A stretch of 64,000 bases of DNA from Microlunatus soli (GCF_900105385.1 NZ_LT629772.1:5518001-5582000); one strand, 5' to 3'; counted from the stretch's first letter, positions 42,936 to 52,487 are shown. Notes: generated by a model not told the origin, from the letters alone. Made by a program: numbers and translations.

Positions 42936-44375
42936 ATGAGAGGTGTGAGCGTCACGCCTGCAAGAGCCGCATCCTTCGACCGGCGGCTGATTCCGCCGAT
43001 GTTGCTCGGGGCGATGCTGAATCCGATCAACTCCTCGATCATCGCGGTGTCACTGATTCCGATCGGGATGGCCTTCGGTGCGCCGCCCGCGGAAACGACC
43101 TGGTTGGTGTCGGCGTTGTACCTGGCGACCGCGGTCGGACAGCCGTTGTTCGGCAAGTTGGTCGACGCCTTCGGGCCACGGCCGCTCTATCTGATCGGTT
43201 CGGCCATGGTCGGGGTGGCCGGGGTGATGGGGATGTTCGCCCCGTCGCTCGGTGTGCTGATCGCCGCGCGGGTGCTGCTCGGATTCGGCACCTGCGCCGG
43301 GTATCCGGCCTCGATGCACCTGATCCGTCGGGAGAATCGGCGAACCGGTCAGGACAGTCCGCAGGTCGTGCTGACCCTGTTGGCGCTGTCCAGTCAGACC
43401 GTGATGGCGATCGGCCCGACCCTCGGCGGCCTGTTGATGGCCCTCGGTGGCTGGCGGGCCACCTTTGCGATCAACGTGCCGCTGGCGGTCGCCTGCCTGG
43501 TCATCGGTAGCCGGCGGCTGCCGCGTCGCGAGGCGTCGGCCACCCGGCCGGCGGTGCACATCGATGTCGTCGGCATCCTCGCGTTCGCCGCGGTCGTGGT
43601 GCCGTTGATGATCTTCCTGATCGATATCCGGCCGGACCGGTGGTACCTGCCGGTGATCGCCGGGTTGGCTGCGGTCGGATTCGGCATCCGTGAGCTGCGG
43701 GCAGCGGAACCGTTCATCGATCTCCGGGTGCTCGCCGGAAATCCGCCCCTGGTGCTCACCTACCTGCGCGCGTTGTTGACCGCGACGGTCAGCTACGGCC
43801 TGCTGTACGGATTCACCCAATGGTTGGAGGACGGCCGGCAGCTGGCGCCGACCCCGGCCGGGCTGGCGCTGCTGCCGCTGTCCGGAATGGCGATCGTCAT
43901 CTCACTGATCACCGGTCGTCGGCAGGCGGTCCGCGCCAAGCTGATGGTCGGGGCGATCGCGCAACTGATCGCCTGTGCGGTGATGATCATGCTCGGCGGC
44001 GGTACACCGTACTGGCTGCTGCTGGTGGTGACGGCCGTCGCCGGAGTCTCCCAGGGGCTGACCGGACTGGCCAATCAGAACGCGGTCTATTACCAGGCCG
44101 ATCCGCGCCGGATCGCTTCCTCGGCCGGTCTGATGCGGACCTTCGTCTACCTCGGCTCGATGGTCGCTTCGGCTGCACAGGGCGCCTTCCTCAAACCACG
44201 CGCTGACTCGGCATCGATGCACGAGCTCGCCACGTTCATGATCATTTTCGCCGCGCTGTTCCTGATCTTGAGCATCACCGACCGGTCACTGCGCCGGATC
44301 GGCGCCGACAACTGCCCGGCACCGGCAGCGCAGCCGGAGTCCCGATCAAGCACCACCAACGAAGGAAACAACTGA
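42936..44375 (+). CDS. MFS transporter, EmrB/QacA-like (drug exporter type)
   Basis: 479 residues, about 14 membrane helices. DHA2-type start: PPMLLGAMLNPINSSIIAVSLIPIGMAFGAPPAETTWLVSALYLATAVGQPLFGKLVDAFGPRP. Motif A (GKLVDAFGPRP) and the arginine in TCAGYPASMHLIRRENRR are visible. A proton-driven exporter of small molecules, controlled by the divergent MarR gene. Its start lies immediately after the operator, and its stop overlaps the isochorismatase-like start (TGATG). Confidence 0.93.
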   Translation: MRGVSVTPARAASFDRRLIPPMLLGAMLNPINSSIIAVSLIPIGMAFGAPPAETTWLVSALYLATAVGQPLFGKLVDAFGPRPLYLIGSAMVGVAGVMGMFAPSLGVLIAARVLLGFGTCAGYPASMHLIRRENRRTGQDSPQVVLTLLALSSQTVMAIGPTLGGLLMALGGWRATFAINVPLAVACLVIGSRRLPRREASATRPAVHIDVVGILAFAAVVVPLMIFLIDIRPDRWYLPVIAGLAAVGFGIRELRAAEPFIDLRVLAGNPPLVLTYLRALLTATVSYGLLYGFTQWLEDGRQLAPTPAGLALLPLSGMAIVISLITGRRQAVRAKLMVGAIAQLIACAVMIMLGGGTPYWLLLVVTAVAGVSQGLTGLANQNAVYYQADPRRIASSAGLMRTFVYLGSMVASAAQGAFLKPRADSASMHELATFMIIFAALFLILSITDRSLRRIGADNCPAPAAQPESRSSTTNEGNN

Positions 44376-44947
44376 TGGCATTGACAACACTCGACGAGCG
44401 CACCGCACTGGTGATCATCGATCTGCAACACGGGATCGCCGGGGCTTCGACCGAACCGTATTCCGGTCGTGACGTGGTCGCCCGATCGGCGGACCTGGCA
44501 GCGGCATTCCGCAGCCGCGATCTGCCGGTCGTGCTGGTCCGGGTGAGTTTCGCCGCTGACGGCTCCGACATGGCCCCCGGTCGGACCGAGCAGGCCGGCA
44601 GCCGGACGACACCCGCGCCCGGCTGGGACGAGATCGTCCCCGAACTGCTCACCGGTGACGACCTGATCGTCACCAAACGCAACTGGGGTGCCTTCCACGG
44701 CACCGATCTGGACGTCCAGTTGCGCCGCCGTGGGATCACCCAGGTCGTGCTCGCCGGTATCGCCACCAGCATCGGGGTCGAGTCGACGGCCCGCGCTGCG
44801 CATGAGCACGGCTACCACGTCACCCTGGCCACCGATGCGATGACCGACATGTCCGCCGAATCCCATCGGCACAGTCTCGAGCGGATCTTTCCGCGGCTCG
44901 GCGAGACCGGCAGCACCGCCGAGATCATCGACCTGCTGAAACGCTGA
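44375..44947 (+). CDS. Isochorismatase-like hydrolase lacking the catalytic cysteine
   Basis: 190 residues. Family motifs: Asp in ALVIIDLQHGIAG, Lys in DLIVTKRNWGAFHGTDLDVQL, and the third-motif region VVLAGIATSIGVESTARAAHEHGYHVTLATDAMTD. In cysteine hydrolases the residue before VE/VES is Cys (…NICVE…); here it is Gly (TSIGVES), as in true isochorismatases. So it is likely a hydrolase acting on a vinyl-ether or related substrate, or a non-amidase. Coupled by TGATG to the MFS pump, so pump and enzyme probably act on the same compound. Confidence 0.88.
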   Translation: MALTTLDERTALVIIDLQHGIAGASTEPYSGRDVVARSADLAAAFRSRDLPVVLVRVSFAADGSDMAPGRTEQAGSRTTPAPGWDEIVPELLTGDDLIVTKRNWGAFHGTDLDVQLRRRGITQVVLAGIATSIGVESTARAAHEHGYHVTLATDAMTDMSAESHRHSLERIFPRLGETGSTAEIIDLLKR

Positions 44948-44976
44948 CCGGTCGGGTTCCACGGACGAGACGACGA

Positions 44977-46359
44977 CTACTTGCCGATGGCTGCGTTGGC
45001 GCCCTTCTCGGCCTTGGCCAGTCCGGACTTCACCGGGGTGCGGCCGAGGAAGATCTCCTTCAGGATCGGCTCGTAGTAGTCCTGGGAGCCCGAGCCGCCG
45101 GTTCCCTTCGGTGCCTGGATCGTCTTGCCGGCGGCGGCATCGACGAACGGCTGGACGTCGATGCCCTTGCCCTTCCAGTGCTCGACCCAGGCTTCCTGGG
45201 CGCTGGTGACGGCGGGCAGCGCGCTACCGGACTCACCGATGTAGGCGTTGCCGTCCTCCGACCCCAGCCACTTCAGCACCTTCTTCACCGCGTCGGTGTT
45301 CTTGGTCGCCGAGCTGGCGACCAGCCCGACACCGCTGGCGACGCCGTAGCTTCCGGCCGGGCCGGCGGGGTTGGCGGTGACGCCCCACTCGAACTTGGTG
45401 CCGTCGGCGACGTTGGACAGGTTGTAGGTGCCGGACTCGAAGATCGCCAGGTTGCCCTGCAGGAACTGATCACGGCTGAAATCGCCGTTGTCGTTGGTGT
45501 CGGCGGCCGACGGTGCGACGTGATGCTTGTTGATCAGATCGATCAGGTACTGGAACGCCTGCACGGTCTTCTGATCGCTGCCGAAGACGAACTTGTTCGA
45601 GCCGTCGGCCTGCCACTTGCCACCGTTGGAAGCCAAGAACGGGAAGTAGATGCCCTGCAGGTCGTACGCCGCATTGTGCCCGTAGACCTTCAGCTTCTTC
45701 GGGTTGAAGCCGGAATCGTCCGCGGACTTGCCGGTGCTGTCCTTGGTCAGCTTCTTCAGCGCCGGCAGCAGGGTGTCACCCGAACCGCCACCCGGCCGCC
45801 AGGTCAGCTTGGTCGGGTCGACGCCGGCCTCGTCCAGCATCGTCTTGTTGTAGAAGATGCCGTTGGCGTCGGCGACCTGCGGAACCGCCCAGAGCTTGTC
45901 CTTGTAGGTGTACTGCTCGACCAGCGACTGTTGCCAATCGTCGTCCGCCTCGCCGAGCAGGGTTGCGATGTCGGTGATCTTGCCGGCGTCGGCGTACTGG
46001 GTGAAGTTGGTCGAGTTGGTCCAGAACAGGTCGTCCACCGTGCCGCCGCCGACGTCGATCGGCAACTGCTCCCAGTAGTTGGCCCAGGGGACGACGTTGA
46101 TCTTGACGGTGATGTCGGGGTTGTCCTTGCTGAAGGCGGCGAACGACCGCTGGTAGGCCTCGGCGACCTTCTCGTCCCAGAGCCGGAAGCCGACCGTCGT
46201 CTTGGCGCCGCCACTGCCGGCGCCGGACCCCTTCTCGGCCTGCTGGTTGGGGGAGCAGGCAGCCAGGAACGCCGTCCCGGCACCGGCACCGAGCAGGCCG
46301 AGGGCGTGCCTGCGCCCGAAGGTCTGCGCACGGACGGGGGAGAGCTGCGGCTTGGTCAT
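44977..46359 (-). CDS. Sugar ABC transporter solute-binding lipoprotein (Tat-type)
   Basis: 460 residues. A Tat/lipoprotein signal: FGRRHALGLLGAGAGTAFLAACSPN (lipobox LAAC near residue 35). Binding domain: TTVGFRLWDEKVAEAYQRSFAAF, ANYWEQLPIDVGGGTVDDLFWTNS, VADANGIFYNKTMLDEAGVDPTKL, a cluster-B sugar binder. Last gene of the operon, 28 bases after the MalG-type permease. The GHL10 hydrolase divergent from the operon suggests a glycan fragment as ligand, but the cargo is unknown. Confidence 0.93.
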   Translation of the reverse strand: MTKPQLSPVRAQTFGRRHALGLLGAGAGTAFLAACSPNQQAEKGSGAGSGGAKTTVGFRLWDEKVAEAYQRSFAAFSKDNPDITVKINVVPWANYWEQLPIDVGGGTVDDLFWTNSTNFTQYADAGKITDIATLLGEADDDWQQSLVEQYTYKDKLWAVPQVADANGIFYNKTMLDEAGVDPTKLTWRPGGGSGDTLLPALKKLTKDSTGKSADDSGFNPKKLKVYGHNAAYDLQGIYFPFLASNGGKWQADGSNKFVFGSDQKTVQAFQYLIDLINKHHVAPSAADTNDNGDFSRDQFLQGNLAIFESGTYNLSNVADGTKFEWGVTANPAGPAGSYGVASGVGLVASSATKNTDAVKKVLKWLGSEDGNAYIGESGSALPAVTSAQEAWVEHWKGKGIDVQPFVDAAAGKTIQAPKGTGGSGSQDYYEPILKEIFLGRTPVKSGLAKAEKGANAAIGK

Positions 46360-46387
46360 GGCCGGGCACCTTTCTTGATCTCGTACA

Positions 46388-47272
46388 TCATTTGAAACCG
46401 CCGATCGCGATCGAATTCGTGATCTGACGCTGGAAGATCAGGTAGATCAACAACAGCGGCAACAACGCGATGGTGGTGGCGGCCATCACCAGCGTCCAAT
46501 TGCCGTTGTACTGGCTCTGCAGGGCGGCAGTGGCCACGGTCAACACCGCCCAATCGTTGCCGGTGGTGATCACCCGGGGCCACAGGAAGTTGTTCCACTG
46601 CGTGACGACGGTGATCACGGTCAGGGTAGCGATGATCGGGCGGGAATAGGGCAGCACCACGTACCAGAGGACACGCAGGGTGCCGCAGCCGTCGATCCGG
46701 GCCGCTGCCTCCAGGTCTGCCGGCACCGAACGGAAATACTCCCGGAGCAGGAAGATCGCGTACGGCGAACCGAACAGGGTGGGCAGCACCAACGCCCAGA
46801 AGGTGTTCCGCAGCCCGGCGGCGGTGAGCATCCCGTACAGCGGCACGATGGTGGTCACGCTGGGGATCATCATGGTCGCCAGGTAGGCCCAGAAGATCAC
46901 GTCCCGACCCCAGAACCGCAGCCGGGCGAAGGCGTACGCGGCCAGGATCGAGCAGCCGAGCTGGACCACCAGGATCACCACGGTCACCTGGACGGTGACC
47001 GCGATCGGCGAGATGAAATTGTGCTCGGCACCGAACAGCCGGCTGAAGTTCTGAGCGGTGAGCGGCGCCGGCGGCGTCAGCGCGGAGCTGGTGGCGAATT
47101 GTCGGGGAGACTTCAGGGCGGTGCCGAAGCTGAGCAGGAACGGGCCGACGATCAGCACCGCTCCGAAGATCAACACTGCGTAGATCGCCAGCGTGCTGAG
47201 AACTCGGCGACCACCCCGACCACCGAGACGGGCGCGACGGGCGCGAGCACCAGAGACCGCTTCAGTACTCAT
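46388..47272 (-). CDS. Sugar ABC transporter permease (MalG-type)
   Basis: 294 residues from the ATG at 47272. Six membrane helices after a basic N-terminus (VLSTLAIYAVLIFGAVLIVGPFLLSFGTALKSP), an EAA loop in ARIDGCGTLRVLWYVVLPYSRPIIATL, and WNNFLWPRVITTG, typical of the MalG side. Two bases after the MalF-type gene. No ATPase gene accompanies the operon. Confidence 0.93.
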   Translation of the reverse strand: MSTEAVSGARARRARLGGRGGRRVLSTLAIYAVLIFGAVLIVGPFLLSFGTALKSPRQFATSSALTPPAPLTAQNFSRLFGAEHNFISPIAVTVQVTVVILVVQLGCSILAAYAFARLRFWGRDVIFWAYLATMMIPSVTTIVPLYGMLTAAGLRNTFWALVLPTLFGSPYAIFLLREYFRSVPADLEAAARIDGCGTLRVLWYVVLPYSRPIIATLTVITVVTQWNNFLWPRVITTGNDWAVLTVATAALQSQYNGNWTLVMAATTIALLPLLLIYLIFQRQITNSIAIGGFK

Positions 47273-47274
47273 GA

Positions 47275-48165
47275 TCAGTTCACCACGTCGTAGGTGATCC
47301 GGCGGCGGAAGTAGACCTGCTGGATGACGGTGACGGTGATCAACACCAGCATCAGCAACACCGACAGCGCCGAGGCCTTGCCCAGGTCGAGCCGTTCGAA
47401 GGCGAGATTGTAGATGCGGTGCGCGATCACATCGGTCCGGCCGGGTGCTCCCGGACCGCCGCTGGTCATCGCGTACACGGTGTCGAAGACCTGGAAGGAG
47501 GAGATGATGCTGGTGGCCAGCACGAAGAACGTCGTCGGCCGGAGCAGCGGCATCGTGATCCGCCAGAAGACCCCGAGCTCGGTGGCGCCGTCGACCCGGG
47601 CCGCGTCCTGGATGTCGGCGGGTACGCCGGTCAGGCCGGCCAGGTAGAACAGGGCGACGTAGCCGACCTGGGTCCAGACGCTGACGAAGGACACCGCGGG
47701 CAGAGCGGTCGCGAAGTCCGACAACCAGGCGATCCGGGTGCCGAGGATCGCATTCAGCGCGCCGTCGGTGGGTGCGAAGATCCACTTCCAGACCACGCCG
47801 AGGGTGAGTGGCGCGCAGATCCAGGGCAGCGCGAAGATCACCCGGAACACCGGCGAACCCGGCAGTCGCTTGGACAGCAACACCGCCAGGCCGAGTCCCA
47901 GCAGTGTCTGGGTCGGGATCACCAGCACCGTGTACTGCACCGTGACTCCGAAGGAGTGCCAGACATCGGGGTCGGTGAGAACCGAGAGGTAGTTGTCCGG
48001 GCCGAGCCAGGTCGGGGCCGTGATGATGTTCCAGGACTGGAAGCTGACCGCGATCGCGACGAACACCGGCACGATCAGGAACAAGCCGACACCGACCAGG
48101 CTCGGCGCCAGCAAGGCATAGCCGACCGCATTGGCACGTAGCGCGCGTCGTCGGGCCGACCTCAT
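47275..48165 (-). CDS. Sugar ABC transporter permease (MalF-type)
   Basis: 296 residues from the ATG at 48165 (MRSARRRALRANAVGYALL), chosen because AGGGGG lies ahead of it; a GTG at 48192 in the same frame is also possible. Six membrane helices: YALLAPSLVGVGLFLIVPVFVAIAVSFQSW; FGVTVQYTVLVIPTQTLLGLGLAVLLS; EAA loop as IQDAARVDGATELGVFWRITMPL. First gene of the operon. Expects a shared ATPase encoded elsewhere. Confidence 0.92.
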   Translation of the reverse strand: MRSARRRALRANAVGYALLAPSLVGVGLFLIVPVFVAIAVSFQSWNIITAPTWLGPDNYLSVLTDPDVWHSFGVTVQYTVLVIPTQTLLGLGLAVLLSKRLPGSPVFRVIFALPWICAPLTLGVVWKWIFAPTDGALNAILGTRIAWLSDFATALPAVSFVSVWTQVGYVALFYLAGLTGVPADIQDAARVDGATELGVFWRITMPLLRPTTFFVLATSIISSFQVFDTVYAMTSGGPGAPGRTDVIAHRIYNLAFERLDLGKASALSVLLMLVLITVTVIQQVYFRRRITYDVVN

Positions 48166-48472
48166 GGTTACCTGCTCGCCCCCTCGTCTCACCGGTAGCT
48201 GGCGCCTTGCCGGATGCCGATTGCCCGCCGGCCCATCCGATCATGATCATCTAACCCGAATCGGGCCGGCGGAACGGGGTGGCCCGGCCGGGCGAGTCGG
48301 AGTCGATGTCCGATGGTGATCATCACCCACCGATCGGGGTCCAGATCCCTGGTGTCAGAGTATGGATACCCGATCCCAGCGCGGAATGGCCTCGGTGCTG
48401 CCAGACTGGGGGACGAATCGTGGCGGGAGCTGGCTACCGCCCATCCCGAGCTGTCCGCAGGAGTGAGGACCG
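48166..48472. other. Divergent intergenic region with two small palindromes
   Basis: No gene. Two palindromes stand out: CCCGAATCGGG at 48255-48265 (11 bases, single-base centre) and GGTGATCATCACC at 48315-48327 (13 bases). Either could be an operator shared by the ABC operon and the GHL10 gene; no regulator gene is next to the region. The ribosome-binding site AGGAGTGAGG of the GHL10 gene is at its right end. Confidence 0.4.
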
Positions 48473-50113
48473 ATGCCGACTCGTCGAACTGTGATGGTTG
48501 CCGCGGCCGGTGGCCTGGCCGCCGCCGCAGTGGCCGGTGGAGTGGGGTCCGGCGGGCTGGGCTCGGGAGGGCTGTTGGCCGCCGCCGAGCCGGTGCGCCG
48601 GCACACCGATCCGTACCGTCCGAAGCGGCAGCTGCGTGGGTTGTGGATCGCGACGGTGGTCAACCTCAACTGGCCGAGCAAGCCGGGTCTGACCGCGGAG
48701 CAGCAGCAACTGGAGCTGAATGCGTGGTTCGACCTGGCCGTCGATCGCGGCTACAACGCCGTGATGCTCCAGGTACGCAGCGCCGCCCAGGTGTTGTACG
48801 ACTCGCCGTTGGAGCCCTGGTCGGCCTATCTGACCGGTACCCAGGGCGAGGATCCCGGCTACGACCCGCTCGGGTTCGCCGTCTCGGCCGCCCATCAGCG
48901 CGGCCTGGAGCTGCACGCCTGGTTCAACCCGTACCAGCTGGTCCGCGCCGGCCAGAATCACAACACCGCCCCGAACCACCCGTCGGTCACCCATCCCGAG
49001 TGGGCGGTCGCCTACGCCGGTGCGAAGTACTTCAATCCCGGGCTGCCGGAGGCCAGGCAGTGGGTCGAGGACGCCATCATGGTCGCAGTCAAGCGCTACG
49101 ACATCGACGCGGTGCACTTCGACGACTACTTCTACCCCTACCCGGTGGACGGGCAGACCTTCGACGACGCCGACGCCTACGCCCGCTACGGCGGTGACCT
49201 GGAGTTGGCCGACTGGCGCCGGGAGAACGTCAACACCCTGGTCCGTGAGATGGCCGAGCGGATCAAGCAGGCCAAGCCGCACGTCAAGTTCGGCATCTCG
49301 CCGTTTGCGATCTGGCGCAATGCGGCGACCGATCCCGCCGGGTCGGACACCACCGGTTCGCAGTCCTACGACACGATCTACGCCGACACCCGGCACTGGG
49401 TGCAGCAGGGCTGGTTGGACTACATCTGCCCGCAGGTCTACTGGGCGCAGAGCTTCACCGTCGCCCCGTACGACACGGTGGTCGACTGGTGGTGTGACCA
49501 GGTCCGCGGCCGCGACATCTCGCTCTACATCGGCGAGGCCGCCTACAAGATCGGCGATCCCGCCCAGCCGACCTGGGCCGACCCCGAAGAGATGAGCAAC
49601 CACCTGCTGCACGACTCCCGCTCCGAGGAGGTCGTCGGCAATGTGTACTTCTCCATTCCCTATGTCCGTGACGATCCGCTCGGCGGCATGACCCGGATGG
49701 AGAAGACCTGGTACAGCCGGCCGGCTCTGGTGCCGCCGATGCCGTGGATCGACGACACCCCGCCCGATCCGGTCGGTCGGCGCAATCTGAACGCAGTGCG
49801 CAGCAGCAGCGGGGTCGAGCTCAGGGTGGTCTCCGGTGACAAGGACGTGGCCCGGTACGCGATCTACCGGCTGCCGCTGACCCATCGGCCGATCCGGCGC
49901 GGCGACCCGCGACTCGCCGACGCGACCTATCTGGCCGCCGTGGTTGCGGCCGAGGGCGTCCGCAACGGGATGCGCTGGGCCGACGTCCGCCCGGAAGCTG
50001 AGGGCCGGACGTCCGGTGCACACGGTGGTGACGGCTCGACCTACGTGGTGACCGCCCTGGACCGGTTGTGGAACGAGTCCGATCCGGTTTCGGTCAACGT
50101 CCGGCACTCGTAG
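48473..50113 (+). CDS. GHL10/DUF187-type glycosyl hydrolase, secreted
   Basis: 546 residues. A Tat-type N-terminus (PTRRTVMVAAAGGLAAAAVAGG) precedes a TIM-barrel GHL10 domain: RQLRGLWIATVVNLNWPSKPGL, GYNAVMLQVRSAAQVLYDSPLEPWSAYLTG, GLELHAWFNPYQLV, DIDAVHFDDYFYPYP, KFGISPFAIWRN and WLDYICPQVYW. The HFDDYFYP and ISPFAIWR segments are signature positions. The C-terminal ~110 residues form a fibronectin-III-like or similar accessory region (VELRVVSGDKDVARYAIYR). Predicted to cleave an extracellular polysaccharide. Divergent from a sugar ABC operon that could import the product. Confidence 0.9.
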   Translation: MPTRRTVMVAAAGGLAAAAVAGGVGSGGLGSGGLLAAAEPVRRHTDPYRPKRQLRGLWIATVVNLNWPSKPGLTAEQQQLELNAWFDLAVDRGYNAVMLQVRSAAQVLYDSPLEPWSAYLTGTQGEDPGYDPLGFAVSAAHQRGLELHAWFNPYQLVRAGQNHNTAPNHPSVTHPEWAVAYAGAKYFNPGLPEARQWVEDAIMVAVKRYDIDAVHFDDYFYPYPVDGQTFDDADAYARYGGDLELADWRRENVNTLVREMAERIKQAKPHVKFGISPFAIWRNAATDPAGSDTTGSQSYDTIYADTRHWVQQGWLDYICPQVYWAQSFTVAPYDTVVDWWCDQVRGRDISLYIGEAAYKIGDPAQPTWADPEEMSNHLLHDSRSEEVVGNVYFSIPYVRDDPLGGMTRMEKTWYSRPALVPPMPWIDDTPPDPVGRRNLNAVRSSSGVELRVVSGDKDVARYAIYRLPLTHRPIRRGDPRLADATYLAAVVAAEGVRNGMRWADVRPEAEGRTSGAHGGDGSTYVVTALDRLWNESDPVSVNVRHS

Positions 50114-50283
50114 GGTCCTTCGACTGAAATCCTTCCGCGACCGAGCCAGTCCCGTCTCCTGGTCGCCTACCGGGAATCGTCACTCGGTCCGGTACGCTCG
50201 CTGGAGCGCCGAGGCAGCCGCCGAACGTCCTGTCATCCAATCCCGTGACCGCGGGAGCCTGATCAGGGGAGCAATACGAACTG

Positions 50284-51222
50284 ATGTCAGCACCGTCTTC
50301 ACCGACCTCACGACCGACCCGAAGTGATTATCGGCTCAGCCAACTGGATGAGCTGGAGGCGGAGTCGATCCACATCTTCCGTGAGGCCGCCGCCGAGTTC
50401 GAGAAGCCTGTGCTGATGTTCTCCGGCGGCAAGGATTCGATCGTGATGATGCGGCTGGCGGAGAAGGCGTTCTTCCCGGCCAAGCTGCCGTTCCCGGTGT
50501 TGCAGGTCGATACCGGCTACGACTTCCCCGAGGTGTTGGAGACCCGGACCAACTGGGTGAATCGGCTCGGTGTCCGGCTGATTGTTGCTTCGGTGGAGGA
50601 AGCGATCGCCGACGGCATCGTGGTGGATGACGGCAAGACCAGCCGGAACCGGCTGCAGATCGGCACCCTGTTGAACGCGATCGAGGCCGAGGGCTTCACC
50701 GCGGCGTTCGGTGGCGGTCGGCGGGACGAGGAGAAGGCCCGCGCCAAGGAGCGGATCTACTCCCACCGCGACGAGTTCGGTCAGTGGGATCCGAAGAATC
50801 AGCGGCCCGAGTTGTGGGCGCTGTACAACGGCAAGCTGCACGAGGGCGAGCACATGCGGGTCTTCCCGCTGTCCAACTGGACCGAGCTGGACATCTGGCA
50901 CTACATCGCCCGGGAGCAGATCGAGATCCCGTCGATCTACTTCGCGCACCGGCGGCGGGTGATCCCGCGGGACGGCATGTTGCTGTCGGAGTCAAACTAC
51001 GTCCAGCCCAAGGACGGCGAGAGCGTGGTGGAGAAGACCGTTCGGTTCCGCACGGTCGGGGACATGACGTTGACCGGCTGTGTGGAGTCCGAAGCCGACA
51101 CGTTGAGCAAGATCATCGACGAGATCGCGATCGCCCGCGTCACCGAACGCGGCGCGACCCGTGGGGACGACCGGTTCTCCGAGGCAGCGATGGAGGACCG
51201 GAAGAAGGAAGGTTACTTCTGA
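50284..51222 (+). CDS. cysD: Sulfate adenylyltransferase subunit 2
   Basis: 312 residues. PP-loop ATP pyrophosphatase motif FSGGKDSIVMMRLAEKAFFPAKLPFPVLQVDTGYDFPEV, then FGGGRRDEEKARAKERIYSHRD, LPNWTELDIW-like LSNWTELDIWHYI and the C-terminal GATRGDDRFSEAAMEDRKKEGYF, all CysD. With CysN it makes adenosine 5'-phosphosulfate from sulfate and ATP, driven by GTP hydrolysis. Its stop overlaps the CysN start (TGATG). The 170 bases ahead of it hold no recognisable regulatory RNA. Confidence 0.97.
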   Translation: MSAPSSPTSRPTRSDYRLSQLDELEAESIHIFREAAAEFEKPVLMFSGGKDSIVMMRLAEKAFFPAKLPFPVLQVDTGYDFPEVLETRTNWVNRLGVRLIVASVEEAIADGIVVDDGKTSRNRLQIGTLLNAIEAEGFTAAFGGGRRDEEKARAKERIYSHRDEFGQWDPKNQRPELWALYNGKLHEGEHMRVFPLSNWTELDIWHYIAREQIEIPSIYFAHRRRVIPRDGMLLSESNYVQPKDGESVVEKTVRFRTVGDMTLTGCVESEADTLSKIIDEIAIARVTERGATRGDDRFSEAAMEDRKKEGYF

Positions 51223-52487
51223 TGACCGAGCTGATTGAGTCCGAAGCCGATCTGCTGCGCTTTGCCACGGCCGGCTCGGTCGACGACGGCAAGTCCACGC
51301 TGATCGGGCGACTGTTGCTGGACTCCAAGGCGATCTTCGAAGATCAACTGGAGGCCGTCGAGGCGACCAGCCAGTCCCGGGGATATGACTACACCGACCT
51401 GGCGTTGCTCACCGACGGGCTGCGGTCGGAGCGGGAGCAGGGCATCACGATCGATGTCGCCTACCGCTACTTCGCCACCCCGAAGCGGAAATTCATCATC
51501 GCCGACACCCCGGGGCATGTGCAGTACACCCGGAACATGGTGACCGGCGCGTCCACTGCTGATCTTGGTCTGGTGCTGGTCGATGCCCGCCAGGGGTTGA
51601 CCGAGCAGTCCCGGCGGCACGCGGTGCTGCTGTCCCTGCTGCGGGTGCCGCACCTGGTGCTGGCGGTGAACAAGATGGACCTGGTCGACTACGATCAGGC
51701 GGTCTTCGACAAGATCGACTCCGAGTTCACCACCTTCGCCTCCCGGCTCAACATCCCTGACCTGCAAGTGATCCCGATCTCTGCGCTGCAGGGCGACAAC
51801 GTGGTCACCCGGTCGCAGAACATGGCGTGGTACGACGGCCCGTCGCTGATGCATCACCTGGAACATCTGCACATCGCCTCCGATCGCGATCTTCGCGATG
51901 TCCGGTTCCCCGTGCAATCGGTGATCCGGCCGAAGTCCGATCAGTACCACGACTACCGCGGCTATGCCGGTCAGGTGGCCGGCGGTGTGCTGAAGCCCGG
52001 CGATGAGGTGATGGTGCTGCCCAGCGGCATGACCTCCACCATCGAAGCGATCGACATGTTCGATCGTGAGCTGGACGAGGCGTTCTCCCCGATGTCGGTG
52101 GTGGTCCGGCTGGCCGACGACGTCGACGTGTCCCGCGGCGACATGATCTGCCGGACCAAGAACATGCCGCGGCAGACCCAGGACATCGACGCAATGGTCT
52201 GCTGGATGATCAACACGCCGCTGAAGCCGCGGCAGAAGCTGATGATCAAGCACACCACCCGGACCGCTCGGACCATGGTCAAGGACATCCAGTACCGGCT
52301 GGACGTGAACACCCTGCACCGTGACCTCGAGGTCGACGAACTCAACCTGAACGAGATCGGCCGGATCCAGTTCCGGGTCACCCAGCCGCTGCTGGTCGAC
52401 TCCTACGAACGCAACCGGACCACCGGTTCGTTCATCCTGATCGACGAAGCCACCGGCGTCACCGTCGGCGCGGGCATGATCAACTGA
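51222..52487 (+). CDS. cysN: Sulfate adenylyltransferase subunit 1 (GTPase)
   Basis: 421 residues, a translation-factor-type GTPase: G1 GSVDDGKSTLIGRLL, G2 EREQGITIDVAYRYF, G3 IADTPGHVQYTRNMVTGAS, G4 AVNKMDLVDY and G5 ISALQGDNV. The beta-barrel domains follow, ending VTQPLLVDSYERNRTTGSFILIDEATG. It ends there, with no fused CysC APS kinase, so this is the CysN-only form. Partner of CysD in the first step of sulfate assimilation. No cysH, cysC or sulfate permease gene is adjacent. Confidence 0.97.
   Translation: MTELIESEADLLRFATAGSVDDGKSTLIGRLLLDSKAIFEDQLEAVEATSQSRGYDYTDLALLTDGLRSEREQGITIDVAYRYFATPKRKFIIADTPGHVQYTRNMVTGASTADLGLVLVDARQGLTEQSRRHAVLLSLLRVPHLVLAVNKMDLVDYDQAVFDKIDSEFTTFASRLNIPDLQVIPISALQGDNVVTRSQNMAWYDGPSLMHHLEHLHIASDRDLRDVRFPVQSVIRPKSDQYHDYRGYAGQVAGGVLKPGDEVMVLPSGMTSTIEAIDMFDRELDEAFSPMSVVVRLADDVDVSRGDMICRTKNMPRQTQDIDAMVCWMINTPLKPRQKLMIKHTTRTARTMVKDIQYRLDVNTLHRDLEVDELNLNEIGRIQFRVTQPLLVDSYERNRTTGSFILIDEATGVTVGAGMIN

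Noticed and set aside
50114-50283. Possible regulatory RNA or cysteine-rich leader ahead of cysD
   Set aside because: No SAM-type aptamer pattern and no leader peptide with cysteine codons could be read; the only short frame found (GTG at about 50245) has no cysteine.
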